Assembly (NCBI RefSeq): GCF_049060325.1 | Contig: NZ_JBMGPW010000004.1 | Location: forward strand, 124,001 to 188,000 | Length of the DNA: 64,000 nucleotides | Direction of reading: 5' to 3' | Source of the DNA: Vescimonas sanitatis | Lineage (GTDB): Bacteria > Bacillota > Clostridia > Oscillospirales > Oscillospiraceae | Shown here: positions 26,209 through 35,265 of the stretch, piece by piece | Numbering within the stretch: the first letter of the stretch is position 1 | Layout: every line of letters begins with the position of its first letter | Program-made: the position numbers and the translations under genes | The notes under the pieces: generated by a model | Told to the model about the DNA's origin: nothing | Databases searched by the model: none | Seen by the model: the letters and a program-made list of their open reading frames with translations, nothing else

Positions 26209-26677
26209 GGTCAGGCTCCTTTTTCGGCTTGTCGTATTTGTCGTAGAACCACAGGTAGTACACCGCGCCCAGCAGGACGCCGATGACCACGAAGATATCC
26301 GCCAGGTTGAAAATGGGGTAGGACATGAATTCCAGGTCGAACATATCCACCACGTAGCCGCGGCAGAGACGGTCGATCATGTTGCCTGCGCCGCCGCCAA
26401 GCACCAGCATGGCGGACGTAAGGCCCAGGGGGTGGCGGACGATCTTTTTTACCACCAGATAGACCACGGCGGCCATCAGGACGATGGTGACGGCGGCCAG
26501 AAGGCCGGTCTTGCCGGAGAAGCTGCTCCAGGCAGCGCCGGTGTTGTGCAGGCGGGTGAGCCGGACGATGCCCGGCAGCAGCGGGGCCGACTGGCCCACG
26601 TCCAGGTGGGAGGTGACCCACCACTTGAGAAGCTGGTCGCCGCCGATGCAGACGGCCAGCAGGATGACATACCACAT
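26180..26677 (-). CDS. lspA: Lipoprotein signal peptidase (signal peptidase II)
   Basis: A 165-residue membrane aspartyl protease with four hydrophobic segments. The two catalytic aspartates are in GNMIDRLCRGYVVDMF and FNLADIFVVIG. It removes signal peptides from prolipoproteins after diacylglyceryl addition. GGAGG lies before the ATG. It overlaps rluD by 29 nt. The C-terminal ~20 residues are charged. Confidence 0.95.
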   Translation of the reverse strand: MWYVILLAVCIGGDQLLKWWVTSHLDVGQSAPLLPGIVRLTRLHNTGAAWSSFSGKTGLLAAVTIVLMAAVVYLVVKKIVRHPLGLTSAMLVLGGGAGNMIDRLCRGYVVDMFDLEFMSYPIFNLADIFVVIGVLLGAVYYLWFYDKYDKPKKEPDHDAGADSRN

Positions 26678-26747
26678 AGTGTTTCCTCCGGGAGAATGTA
26701 CTGCTGTTATGATAGACTATTTGGGCGGGGATTGCAACCGGAAAAGA

Positions 26748-26770
26748 AAAACGCCCCGAGGGGGGGCGCT
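26748..26770 (-). terminator. Terminator after the PaaI-type thioesterase
   Basis: On minus: GCGCCCC stem with GGGGCGT and a TTTTCTTTT tail, 30 nt past the stop codon. Confidence 0.65.
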
Positions 26771-26799
26771 GCAAGGGGCGGGAAAGGGGCGCCGGGAGG

Positions 26800-27228
26800 T
26801 CAGTCCTCCGGGAAGCCGGACTTCATGCGGAAGGTGTAGGTGCCGTCGGCACAGAGGGTATCCTGACTGTCGGTGACCCAGGCGTGCATGACCACCAGGG
26901 TGCGGCCCATGTGGATGGCCTGAGCGTGGCCGCAGAGGACGTCGCCCTGGGCGATGCCCAGGAAGCGGGTCTCGCAGTTCACCGTAAGGCCGCGGCTGCC
27001 CCGGGTGCAGGCGGCGGCGCCGGCTACCTGGTCCAGCAGGGTGCAGTACACGCCGCCGTGGACGATGCCCAGGGGGTTCAGGTGGCCGGCGGTCAGGCGG
27101 ACCTCGCCCTCGGCACCGCCGTCGGACAGGGATGTCAGGCGGATGCCGTTTTCCACATTGAAGCTGCCGGGGAGGTTGGCCCGGCGGAGGATGGTGTCAA
27201 AAAGGGCTTGTTGTTCTTCGTGGGTCAT
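26800..27228 (-). CDS. PaaI-family hotdog-fold thioesterase
   Basis: A 142-residue single hotdog domain with the PaaI-type active-site segment LNPLGIVHGGVYCTLLDQVAG. Such enzymes hydrolyse acyl-CoA thioesters, often aromatic or medium-chain ones; the substrate cannot be read from the sequence. It overlaps the sortase gene by 4 nt (ATGA), with GGAGG before the ATG, so the two are co-expressed, but there is no evident functional link. Confidence 0.85.
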   Translation of the reverse strand: MTHEEQQALFDTILRRANLPGSFNVENGIRLTSLSDGGAEGEVRLTAGHLNPLGIVHGGVYCTLLDQVAGAAACTRGSRGLTVNCETRFLGIAQGDVLCGHAQAIHMGRTLVVMHAWVTDSQDTLCADGTYTFRMKSGFPED

Positions 27229-28061
27229 GCGGCGGCCTCCATGGCGGTGTCAGCAGGGGTATCCTCCAGCTTGACCAGTTCGCCCAGGACCACATAGCGG
27301 TAGTTGGCCGCCTCGTAGGAGCAGGTGCAGAGGGTCACGATCTGGCCGGAGGGGACGCCCTTGCCGGAGTAGAAGGTGGAATTATTGATGAAGCGCTGGA
27401 GCTGGTCGGCGGAGAGAGAGGTGCTGAACACCTCGTGGGTGCCGGGGACAACGATGCCGGCGAACAGGTCTACCCGGTACTTGCCGGCGTTGGTGTAGAG
27501 GAAAAAGTAGGGGTGGGCGTCGTAGTACCACTGCTGCTTATAGTTGGAGATGGAGGCGAACATGGAGCCGTCGGACATATGGTGGCCATAGAGCACGTTG
27601 TTGTGGCCGGAGAAGTCGCTGGACACGCGGGCGTCCAGGAAGATGGTGCCGTATTCGCTGTAATTGCCGTACAGATCGTGGTGGAGGTAATACTCGTTGT
27701 TGCCGTCGTAGGCGATGGGGTAGCTGATGGGGGTGCCGGGGCTGTAAATGTAGCCGATGATGTCGTTGTAGTGGCTCTGCCACCAGCTCAGGTCGATGCC
27801 CTTGGGGCCGGTCTGGCGCTCGATCTCCCGCTGGAGGTCGGCCCTGGTCTGGGTGATCATGGCGGCGGCGTCCGTCTCCGGGGTCATAGCGGCGGCCAGG
27901 TCCTCCACGGAGGGAAGGGCCTTCAGCAGGGCCACGGCCTGGGCCGGTGCGGCGGAGGAAACGGTTTTGGCCGCGGCGGTGGGGACGGCGTCGGCGGCCA
28001 GCAGGTACAGCGGCACGCCGAGGACCAGCGCCAGCAGCGCGGCGAGGATGCGGTTTTTCAT
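27225..28061 (-). CDS. srtB: Class B sortase
   Basis: A 278-residue secreted, membrane-anchored transpeptidase with an N-terminal hydrophobic segment (4-24). The catalytic triad is His160/161 (LYGHHMSDG), Cys247 (VTLCTC) and Arg255 (ANYRYVVLG). Class B sortases link proteins carrying NPQTN or, in Clostridia, (S/P)PxTG signals to peptidoglycan. A fitting SPLTG signal occurs in the small gene at 47.4 kb. It has a strong promoter and is co-transcribed with a PaaI-type thioesterase. An isolated sortase without adjacent substrates suggests a housekeeping anchoring enzyme. Confidence 0.92.
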   Translation of the reverse strand: MKNRILAALLALVLGVPLYLLAADAVPTAAAKTVSSAAPAQAVALLKALPSVEDLAAAMTPETDAAAMITQTRADLQREIERQTGPKGIDLSWWQSHYNDIIGYIYSPGTPISYPIAYDGNNEYYLHHDLYGNYSEYGTIFLDARVSSDFSGHNNVLYGHHMSDGSMFASISNYKQQWYYDAHPYFFLYTNAGKYRVDLFAGIVVPGTHEVFSTSLSADQLQRFINNSTFYSGKGVPSGQIVTLCTCSYEAANYRYVVLGELVKLEDTPADTAMEAAA

Positions 28062-28108
28062 ATATGGAGCTCTCCCCTTCTGTCGGTTTGGGAATACACA
28101 ATGGAAAT

Positions 28109-28138
28109 ATTATACTTGCATGAATGGTGTATCGTCAA
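28109..28138 (-). promoter_or_regulatory. Sortase operon promoter
   Basis: Read on minus: TTGACG, 18-bp spacer, TATAAT, about 50 bp before the start codon. Confidence 0.75.
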
Positions 28139-28187
28139 GGAAAAATATGGGCGCTTGACAAGTTTTGACAGCGGAAGGGGAAACGCA

Positions 28188-28219
28188 AAAAAGAGACAGC
28201 CGCAAGGCTGTCTCTTTTT
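28188..28219 (-). terminator. Terminator after nifJ
   Basis: AAAAAGAGACAGCC, GCAA loop, GGCTGTCTCTTTTT; near-perfect and usable in both directions. Confidence 0.88.
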
Positions 28220-28239
28220 GTGCTGTGAGGAGATACGGC

Positions 28240-31200
28240 TTATTTGTCGTACATATCGATGAGCTTGAGCAGATGCTCGTAGCGGGCCTTGGCCTCGTCC
28301 TCGTTGCGCTTGAACAGCACGTCCGCACGCTCGGGGAATTCGCGGGTCAGGCGGGAGTAGCGGGCCTCGTTCATCAGGAACTCCTGATAGCCGCCGGCAG
28401 GGGCCTTGGAGTCCAGGGTGAACTTCTTGTCGCCGCCGTCGGGATTGTAGCGGAACAGGTTCCAGTAGCCGCAGTCCACGGCCTTCTTCATTTCCTTCTG
28501 GCAGTTCATCATGCCGCCCTTGATGGAGTGCATCTCGCAGGGGCTGTAGCCGATGATCAGGGACGGGCCGTGATAGGCCTCGGCCTCGGTGATGGCCTTG
28601 ATGGTCTGGGCGGGGTTGGCACCCATGGCCACCTGGGCCACGTACACATAGCCGTACTGCATGGCGATCTCGGAGAGGCTCTTCTTCTTGACCTCCTTAC
28701 CGGCGGCGGCGAACTGGGCCACCTGGCCGATGTTGGAGGCCTTGGAGGCCTGTCCGCCGGTGTTGGAGTATACCTCGGTGTCGAATACGAAGATGTTGAC
28801 ATCCTGCTTGGAGGCGATGACGTGGTCCAGACCGCCGTAGCCGATATCGTAGGCCCAGCCGTCGCCGCCGAAGATCCACATGGACTTCTTGGCCAGGTAT
28901 TCCTTCTTGCTGAGGATATCAGCGGCCAGCGTGCAGGCGGCGCAGTCGCACAGCAGGGCGCCCTTGGCCTTCAGCTCGGCGGCGTGCGCGGCGAGCTGAG
29001 GCATGGCGGCCAGCTCCTCCACGGTGCAGATGCTCTCCTCCAGCGCCTTGACGTAGGCCTTGGCGGGCTCGGCGTTGGCGGTGCCGTCGTTCATGGTGTC
29101 CAGCCATGCCTGGGCAGCGGCCTTCAGCTCGGGACGCGCCCACTCCACAGCGATCAGCTGGCGGGTCTCGTCGGCCAGATCCTCGCGGATCTTGTTCTGG
29201 CCGGTGAACATACCCAGACCGTGCTCGGCGTTATCCTCGAACAGGGAGTTGCACCAGGCGGGACCGTGACCGGCCTTGTTGGTGCAGTAGGGAGACGTAG
29301 CCGCGGGACCGCCCCAGATGGAGGAGCAGCCGGTGGCGTTGGAGATATACATATGGTCGCCGAACAGCTGGGTGACGAGACGGGCATAGCTGGTCTCGGC
29401 GCAGCCGGCGCAGGAGCCGGAGAACTCCAGCATGGGCTGCTTGAACTGGCTGCCCTTGACGGTGTTGTCCTGCATATCCTTCTTCTCGGACACCTCGGCC
29501 ACGCAGTAGTCGAACACGTCCTGCTGGGGCAGCTCGCCCTCCTGGGCGACCATGGACAGGGCGTTCACCGGGCAGGCGCCGATGCAGACGCCGCAGCCCA
29601 TGCAGTCCAGCGGGCTGATGGCCATGGTGAACTGATAGGTGCCCTTGCCCTTGCCGGCCTTGACATCCACGATCTTGGCAGCCTCGGGGGCCTTGGCGGC
29701 CTCGTCAGCGGTGAGGGCGAAGGGACGGATGGTGGCGTGGGGGCAGACGTAGGCGCACTGGTTGCACTGGATGCACTTCTCGGCGTCCCAGGTGGGGACG
29801 GAGACGGCCACGCCGCGCTTCTCATAGGCGGCGGCGCCCAGCTCGAACTGGCCGTCCACATGATCCACGAAGGCGGAGACGGGCAGGCTGTCGCCGTCCA
29901 TCTTGCCCACGGGCTCCAGGATATCCTTGACCATCTTCACCAGCTCGGGCTTGCCCTTGAGCTGCTTGGCGGGCTTGGTATCCACGGCGTTGGCCCAGTC
30001 GGCGGGCACGTCGATCTTCTTATAGGCGGTGGCACCCAGGTCGATGGCCTTGTAGTTCATGTCCACGATGTCCTGGCCCTTCTTCAGGTAGGAGGCCTTG
30101 GCCTTCTCCTTCATGTAGGTGATGGCCTCCTCCTCGGGCATGACCTTGGCCAGAGAGAAGAACGCGGACTGGAGGATGGTGTTGTTGCGCTTGCCCATGC
30201 CGATCTCGATGGCCAGGTCAATGGCATCGATGGTGTAGAGCTGGATGTTGTTCTGGGCGATATAGCGCTTGGAGGCGGCGTCCATGTGGTGGTTCAGCTC
30301 GTCGAAGTCCCACTGGCAGTTGATCATGTAGACACCGCCGGGCTTGACATCCTGCACCATCTTGAAGCCCTTGGTCACGTAGCTGGGGTTGTGGCAGGCC
30401 ACAAAGTCAGCCTTGTTGATGTAGTACGGGCTGCGGATGGGCTTGTCGCCGAAGCGCAGGTGGCTGATGGTCACGCCGCCGGTCTTCTTGGAGTCATACT
30501 GGAAGTATGCCTGGACGTACTTGTCGGTGTGGTCGCCGATGATCTTGATGGAGTTCTTGTTGGCGCCGACGGTGCCGTCGCCGCCCAGACCCCAGAACTT
30601 GCACTCGATGGTGCCGGGGGCCGCGGTGTTGGGACAGTTCTTATCCTCGGGCAGGGACAGGTTGGTCACATCGTCCACGATGCCGATGGTGAACTGACGC
30701 TTCATCTCGGCCTTGGCCAGCTCGGTATAGACGGCGAAGACAGAGGCGGGAGGCGTGTCCTTGCTGCCCAGACCGTAACGGCCGCCGATGACGGTGATGT
30801 CGTTCCGGCCGGCGTTGGCCAGGGCGGTGACGACGTCCTGATACAGAGGCTCGCCCTGGGAGCCGGGCTCCTTGGTGCGGTCCAGCACGGCGATCTTCTT
30901 GCAGGTGGCGGGAATGGCCTCCACCAGCTTTTCGGCGGCGAAGGGGCGGAACAGGCGGACCTTGATGAGGCCGACCTTCTCGCCGTGGGCGTTCAGGTAG
31001 TCGATGACCTCCTCGGCCACGTCGCAGATGGAGCCCATGGCCACGATGACGCGGTCAGCGTCGGCGGCGCCGTAGTAGTTGAACAGCTTGTAGTCGGTGC
31101 CCAGCTTGGCGTTGATCTTGTCCATGTACTTCTCGACCACGGCGGGCAGGGCGGTGTAGTAGCTGTTGCAGGCCTCGCGGTGCTGGAAGAAGATGTCGCC

Positions 31201-31863
31201 GTTCTCGTGGCTGCCGCGCATATGGGGATGCTCGGGGTTCAGGGCGTGGCGGCGGAACTCGGCCACGGCGTCCATGTCGCACATATCCTTCAGATCCTCG
31301 TAGTCCCAGACAGCGATCTTCTGGATCTCGTGGGAGGTGCGGAAGCCGTCGAAGAAGTTGATGAAGGGGACCTTGCCCTCCAGCGCGGCCAGATGGGCCA
31401 CGGGGGACAGATCCATGACCTCCTGGACGTTGCCCTCGCACAGCATGGCGAAGCCGGTCTGGCGGCAGGCCATAACGTCGGAGTGGTCGCCGAAGATGTT
31501 TAGCGCCTGAGTGGACACGGTACGGGCGGACACGTGGAACACGCAGGGCAGCTGCTCAGCCGCGATCTTGTACATATTGGGGATCATCAGCAGCAGGCCC
31601 TGGGACGCGGTGTACGTGGTGGTCAGGGCACCGGCGCCCAGAGAGCCGTGGACAGCACCGGCGGCACCGGCCTCGGACTGCATCTCGACGACCTTGACCT
31701 TGGTGCCGAAGATGTTTTTCAGACCGTTGGCGCTCCACTGGTCCACGAAGTCCGCCATGGGGCTGGACGGGGTGATGGGGTAGATGGCTGCGACCTCGGA
31801 GAACGCGTAGGAAACGTGCGCCGCGGCGTTATTGCCATCCATGGACTTCATTTTTCTTACCAT
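28240..31863 (-). CDS. nifJ: Pyruvate:ferredoxin (flavodoxin) oxidoreductase
   Basis: A single-chain PFOR of about 1207 residues. It converts pyruvate and CoA to acetyl-CoA and CO2 while reducing ferredoxin, the central step of anaerobic sugar breakdown. Domains in order: pyrimidine-binding domain I (YPITPSSPMADFVDQW), middle domains, a two-cluster ferredoxin domain (CIQCNQCAYVCPH; CMGCGVCIGACP) and the TPP/Mg domain (GDGWAYDIGYGGLDH) with the extra cysteine cluster (CAGCAET). I start at ATG 31861-31863 (MVRKMKSMDGN), preceded by GGAGG. It has its own promoter and terminator. Confidence 0.97.
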   Translation of the reverse strand: MVRKMKSMDGNNAAAHVSYAFSEVAAIYPITPSSPMADFVDQWSANGLKNIFGTKVKVVEMQSEAGAAGAVHGSLGAGALTTTYTASQGLLLMIPNMYKIAAEQLPCVFHVSARTVSTQALNIFGDHSDVMACRQTGFAMLCEGNVQEVMDLSPVAHLAALEGKVPFINFFDGFRTSHEIQKIAVWDYEDLKDMCDMDAVAEFRRHALNPEHPHMRGSHENGDIFFQHREACNSYYTALPAVVEKYMDKINAKLGTDYKLFNYYGAADADRVIVAMGSICDVAEEVIDYLNAHGEKVGLIKVRLFRPFAAEKLVEAIPATCKKIAVLDRTKEPGSQGEPLYQDVVTALANAGRNDITVIGGRYGLGSKDTPPASVFAVYTELAKAEMKRQFTIGIVDDVTNLSLPEDKNCPNTAAPGTIECKFWGLGGDGTVGANKNSIKIIGDHTDKYVQAYFQYDSKKTGGVTISHLRFGDKPIRSPYYINKADFVACHNPSYVTKGFKMVQDVKPGGVYMINCQWDFDELNHHMDAASKRYIAQNNIQLYTIDAIDLAIEIGMGKRNNTILQSAFFSLAKVMPEEEAITYMKEKAKASYLKKGQDIVDMNYKAIDLGATAYKKIDVPADWANAVDTKPAKQLKGKPELVKMVKDILEPVGKMDGDSLPVSAFVDHVDGQFELGAAAYEKRGVAVSVPTWDAEKCIQCNQCAYVCPHATIRPFALTADEAAKAPEAAKIVDVKAGKGKGTYQFTMAISPLDCMGCGVCIGACPVNALSMVAQEGELPQQDVFDYCVAEVSEKKDMQDNTVKGSQFKQPMLEFSGSCAGCAETSYARLVTQLFGDHMYISNATGCSSIWGGPAATSPYCTNKAGHGPAWCNSLFEDNAEHGLGMFTGQNKIREDLADETRQLIAVEWARPELKAAAQAWLDTMNDGTANAEPAKAYVKALEESICTVEELAAMPQLAAHAAELKAKGALLCDCAACTLAADILSKKEYLAKKSMWIFGGDGWAYDIGYGGLDHVIASKQDVNIFVFDTEVYSNTGGQASKASNIGQVAQFAAAGKEVKKKSLSEIAMQYGYVYVAQVAMGANPAQTIKAITEAEAYHGPSLIIGYSPCEMHSIKGGMMNCQKEMKKAVDCGYWNLFRYNPDGGDKKFTLDSKAPAGGYQEFLMNEARYSRLTREFPERADVLFKRNEDEAKARYEHLLKLIDMYDK

Positions 31864-31943
31864 AATGAGCCTCCTTACATTATATACTTCCGTACCGCCA
31901 GAAGGGCGCAAAGACCCCTTTGTACGGAATGTTAGGCACCGTC

Positions 31944-31972
31944 ATAGTAGCACAAAAAATCCTGGATGTAAA
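31944..31972 (-). promoter_or_regulatory. nifJ promoter and upstream region
   Basis: Read on minus: TTTACA, 17-bp spacer, TACTAT, ~80 bp before nifJ. It lies in the 302-bp divergent gap (31864-32165) between nifJ and comM. Just upstream of the -35 is a short inverted repeat TCGTG-N8-CACGA (31981-31998) that could be an operator; nothing else is evident in the gap. Confidence 0.6.
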
Positions 31973-32165
31973 CCCACATTTTCGTGATTTGTGCCACGAT
32001 AAAACTTTTTTAGCGCCATGCACAAAAATTCTCACGGCGGCGGGACAGGTTCATGCACTCCGCGCAAAAGGCAGGGGACTTTTTTGGAAAAAGTGGCTGT
32101 TCACGGCGGGAATTTTGTGGTAAAATGTACGGTGCTATAAAATTAGTGTAAAGGGGGCGCTGTCC

Positions 32166-33680
32166 ATGATGGTGACGGTACGGTCGCTGGGCCTGACGGG
32201 CATCACCGGATATGAGGTGTCGGTGGAGTGCTTTCTGTCCGGCGGACTGCCGGGGTTCGACGTGGTGGGCCTGCCGGACGCGGCGGTGAAGGAGTCGCGG
32301 GAGCGTGTCCGGGCGGCGGTGAAAAACTGCGGGGCCAAGTTCCCTGTCAGCCGCATCACGGTCAATCTGGCTCCGGCGCGGGTGCGGAAGGAGGGCACGG
32401 TGTACGACCTGCCCATCCTGCTGGGCATTCTGGCCGCGGCGGAGGAGATATCTCCCCTGCCCCAGGGCGCGGCGTTTTTGGGCGAGCTGAGCCTCTCCGG
32501 CGCGCTGCGGCCAGTGACGGGCGTGCTGCCCATGGCGCTGACGGCGGCGCGGCTGGGCATCGATACGCTGTATGTGCCCGAGGCCAACGCCGCCGAGGCC
32601 ACCCTGGCCGACGGGCTGACCGTGTACGGTGTGACGGACGTGGGACAGCTCATCGCCCACCTGAAGGGCGAGCAGGTCATGACGCCGGCGCCCCGGTGGA
32701 CGCCGGGACATCAGGACCGGCCCCTGCCGGACTTCGCCGACGTGATGGGACAGGAGAATGTGAAGCGGGCGCTGGAGATCGCCGCCGCCGGCGGCCACAA
32801 TGTGCTGCTGGTGGGCTCGCCCGGCGCGGGCAAGTCCATGCTGGCCCGGCGGCTGCCGTCCATCCTGCCGGACATGACCCGGGCGGAGGCCCTGCAGACC
32901 ACGGAGATCTATTCCGTGGCGGGCATGACCGACCCGCGGCACCCGCTGGTGGATACGCGGCCCTTCCGCAGCCCCCACCACACGGCGTCCACCGTGTCGC
33001 TCTCCGGCGGCGGGGGGATACCCCGGCCGGGAGAGATATCCCTGGCCCACAACGGCGTGCTGTTTCTGGACGAGCTGCCGGAGTTCAGCAAGGCGGCACT
33101 GGAGACGCTGCGCCAGCCGCTGGAGGACGGCTTTGTGACCATCACCCGGGCCTCCGGCTCCCTGACGCTGCCCAGCCGCTTCATGCTGGTGTGCGCCATG
33201 AACCCCTGCCGCTGCGGCTGGTACGGCCACCCCTCCGGACGCTGCACCTGTTCACCCCAGCAGGTGGAACAGTATATGCAGCGCATCTCCGGCCCGCTGC
33301 TGGATCGGATCGATATGCACATCGATGTGCCGTCGGTGGAATATGAGGCCATGCGCCGCAAGGAGCAGCCGGAGCCGTCATCGGCCATCCGGGAACGGGT
33401 CAACGCCGCCCGCGAGGTGCAGAAAAAGCGCTTTGCGGGGACGGAGGTGTCCTGTAACGCTTACATGACCCCCGCCATGATCGGCCAGTACTGTGCGCTG
33501 GACGCCGCCGGCGAAAAGCTGATGCAGGGTGCCTTTGAGCGCCTGGGCCTGACGGCCCGCAGCCACGACCGCATACTGCGTATGGCCCGCACCATCGCCG
33601 ACCTGGAGGGCAGCGAGCGCATCGAGGCGGCACATCTTGCCGAGGCCATACAGTACCGCAGCAGCAGTACACTGAAATGA
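32166..33680 (+). CDS. comM: YifB/ComM-family AAA+ ATPase
   Basis: A 504-residue protein of the Mg-chelatase-like family: N-terminal Lon-protease-like fold (SVECFLSGGLPGFDVVGLPDAAVKES), AAA+ domain with Walker A GSPGAGKS (217-224), sensor regions, a zinc-finger-like cysteine cluster (NPCRCGWYGHPSGRCTC) and a C-terminal helical domain. ComM is a branch-migration helicase that promotes recombination during transformation in Gram-negatives; its role in Firmicutes is less clear. Two adjacent ATGs (32166, 32169) both fit. It is followed by a repeat cluster, not by a terminator. Confidence 0.88.
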   Translation: MMVTVRSLGLTGITGYEVSVECFLSGGLPGFDVVGLPDAAVKESRERVRAAVKNCGAKFPVSRITVNLAPARVRKEGTVYDLPILLGILAAAEEISPLPQGAAFLGELSLSGALRPVTGVLPMALTAARLGIDTLYVPEANAAEATLADGLTVYGVTDVGQLIAHLKGEQVMTPAPRWTPGHQDRPLPDFADVMGQENVKRALEIAAAGGHNVLLVGSPGAGKSMLARRLPSILPDMTRAEALQTTEIYSVAGMTDPRHPLVDTRPFRSPHHTASTVSLSGGGGIPRPGEISLAHNGVLFLDELPEFSKAALETLRQPLEDGFVTITRASGSLTLPSRFMLVCAMNPCRCGWYGHPSGRCTCSPQQVEQYMQRISGPLLDRIDMHIDVPSVEYEAMRRKEQPEPSSAIRERVNAAREVQKKRFAGTEVSCNAYMTPAMIGQYCALDAAGEKLMQGAFERLGLTARSHDRILRMARTIADLEGSERIEAAHLAEAIQYRSSSTLK

Positions 33681-34074
33681 CGGCGGCATCTTTTCCGCCC
33701 TGCCATCGTCAAGCCTCCTCGACGTATACCCGATACGCCGTCGTCAGCTTGCCATCGGCAGGACGAAAAATCTCGCCGCCGTGGCGGGATACATTTCCGC
33801 CCTGCCATCGTCAAGTCTCCTCGGCGTATACCTGATACGCCGTCGTCAGCTTGCCATCGGCGGGACAAAAAATCTCACCGCCGTGGCGGGATATTTTCCG
33901 CCCAGCCATCGTCAGACCCAGTACGCCGCCGATAAACGTCCGTAGGGGACGGCGTCCCGCAGTGGAGCGCAGCGGAACAAATGCCCTTGGGGTACGACGC
34001 CCCGTTGTAGGGGCGGATGAAGCTGCCCGCCCGCCGTCCCCACATCTGTACACCAACAACAAGGAGAGAACCAT
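33681..34074. other. comM-thiI intergenic region
   Basis: A 394-bp gap. The first ~235 bp are tandem copies of a repeat element (annotated separately). The rest (33916-34060) contains a GC-rich imperfect palindrome (GTAGGGGACGGCGTCCC, then a related GTAGGGGCGGATG) resembling intergenic repeats. I find no gene or convincing promoter for thiI. Confidence 0.5.
33692..33913 (+). repeat. Dispersed inverted-repeat element, tandem copies 2-4
   Basis: Copies start at 33692, 33794 and 33895 (the last truncated), with a 101-102-bp period. Each full unit has CGCCCTGCCATCG at the left and CATCGGCAGGACG or CATCGGCGGGACA at the right, an inner hairpin CGTAT-N5-ATACG, and a tail with CGCCGCCGTGGCGGG. Related copies are at 13.2 and 41.6 kb. 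Confidence 0.88.
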
Positions 34075-35253
34075 ATGCACGAGATCATTCTGTGCAAGCT
34101 GGGCGAGGTGGTCCTGAAGGGACTGAACCGCCGCAGCTTTGAGATGAAGCTGATGAGCAACATCCGCCGCCGCACCCAGCGGTTCGGCAAGTGGAAGATA
34201 TATTCCCGCCAGTCCACTATCTATGTGGAGCCGGCGGAGGAGAAATGCGACATCGCCGGGGCTTACGCTGCCTGCAAGCAGGTGTTCGGCATCATCGCCA
34301 TCACCCGGGCGCTGCCTTGCGAGAAGAGCAAGGAGGCTATTTTCGACACGGCAAAGACCTATCTGGGCGGTGCGCTGACCGCGGCTAAGAGCTTCAAGGT
34401 GGAGAGCAAGCGGGCGGACAAGTCCTTCCCCATGGGCTCCATCCAGCTGAGCCAGTGGGTGGGCGGCGCGCTCCACGACGCCTTCCCCCACCTGACGGTG
34501 GACGTACACCACCCGGAGCTGACGGTGTACATCGAGGTACGGGAGGACGCGGCCTACGTCCACGGCCCCGCCGAGGCCGCCGCCGGCGGTCTGCCCCTGG
34601 GCATGGGCGGCCACGCGGTGAGCCTGCTGTCCGGCGGTATCGACAGCCCCGTGGCCAGCTATATGATCGCCAAGCGGGGCGTCCAGCTGGAGATGATCCA
34701 CTTCGCCTCTCCGCCCTATACCGGCGAGCTGGCCCGGGAGAAGGTGCTGAAGCTGGCGGAGGAGCTGACCCCCTGGTGCGGCCGGCTGGCGGTGTTCATC
34801 ATCCCCTTTACCGAAATTCAGGAGGAGATACGCCGCAAATGCCCGGAGGATCACTTTACCCTGATCATGCGGCGGTTTATGATGCGCCTGGCCAATATGC
34901 TGGCGCTGGAGCTGCGGTGCCGCGCCCTGGTCACCGGAGAAAATCTGGGTCAGGTGGCCAGCCAGACCATGCAGGCGCTGGCCGTCAGCGAGGACGTGAC
35001 CACCATGCCGGTGCTGCGGCCCCTGATCGGCATGGACAAGGAGGAGATCGTGAAGATCGCCCGCCATATCGGCACCTTCGACACGTCCATCCTGCCCTAT
35101 GAGGACTGCTGCACCGTGTTCACGCCCCGGCACCCCAAGACGAAGCCCAGCGTGGAGGAGACGCGGGAGTACGAAAGCGCGCTGGATGTGGAGGGCCTGT
35201 GCCAGCGGGCCATGGCCGGACGCGAGATGATCCGGATCAAACCTACGCTATAA
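34075..35253 (+). CDS. thiI: tRNA 4-thiouridine synthetase ThiI
   Basis: A 392-residue protein with an N-terminal ferredoxin-like/THUMP tRNA-binding part (~1-165) and a PP-loop ATPase carrying SGGIDSPVASYM (about 184-195). It activates U8 of tRNA for thiolation and can also take part in thiamine thiazole synthesis. The C-terminal rhodanese domain of E. coli ThiI is absent, as in most Firmicutes, where a dedicated cysteine desulfurase delivers sulfur directly. AAGGAG lies before the ATG. It heads the run thiI-cinA-...-divIVA. Confidence 0.94.
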   Translation: MHEIILCKLGEVVLKGLNRRSFEMKLMSNIRRRTQRFGKWKIYSRQSTIYVEPAEEKCDIAGAYAACKQVFGIIAITRALPCEKSKEAIFDTAKTYLGGALTAAKSFKVESKRADKSFPMGSIQLSQWVGGALHDAFPHLTVDVHHPELTVYIEVREDAAYVHGPAEAAAGGLPLGMGGHAVSLLSGGIDSPVASYMIAKRGVQLEMIHFASPPYTGELAREKVLKLAEELTPWCGRLAVFIIPFTEIQEEIRRKCPEDHFTLIMRRFMMRLANMLALELRCRALVTGENLGQVASQTMQALAVSEDVTTMPVLRPLIGMDKEEIVKIARHIGTFDTSILPYEDCCTVFTPRHPKTKPSVEETREYESALDVEGLCQRAMAGREMIRIKPTL

Positions 35254-35265
35254 GGAGGCGCGTCT

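Noticed and set aside
28165..31503. Long plus-strand frame antisense to nifJ
   Set aside because: Shadow of the PFOR gene, same compositional artefact.
31981..31998. Rex-type redox operator upstream of nifJ
   Set aside because: The inverted repeat TCGTG-N8-CACGA does not match the Rex consensus (TTGTGAA-N4-TTCACAA); kept only as a note in the promoter entry.
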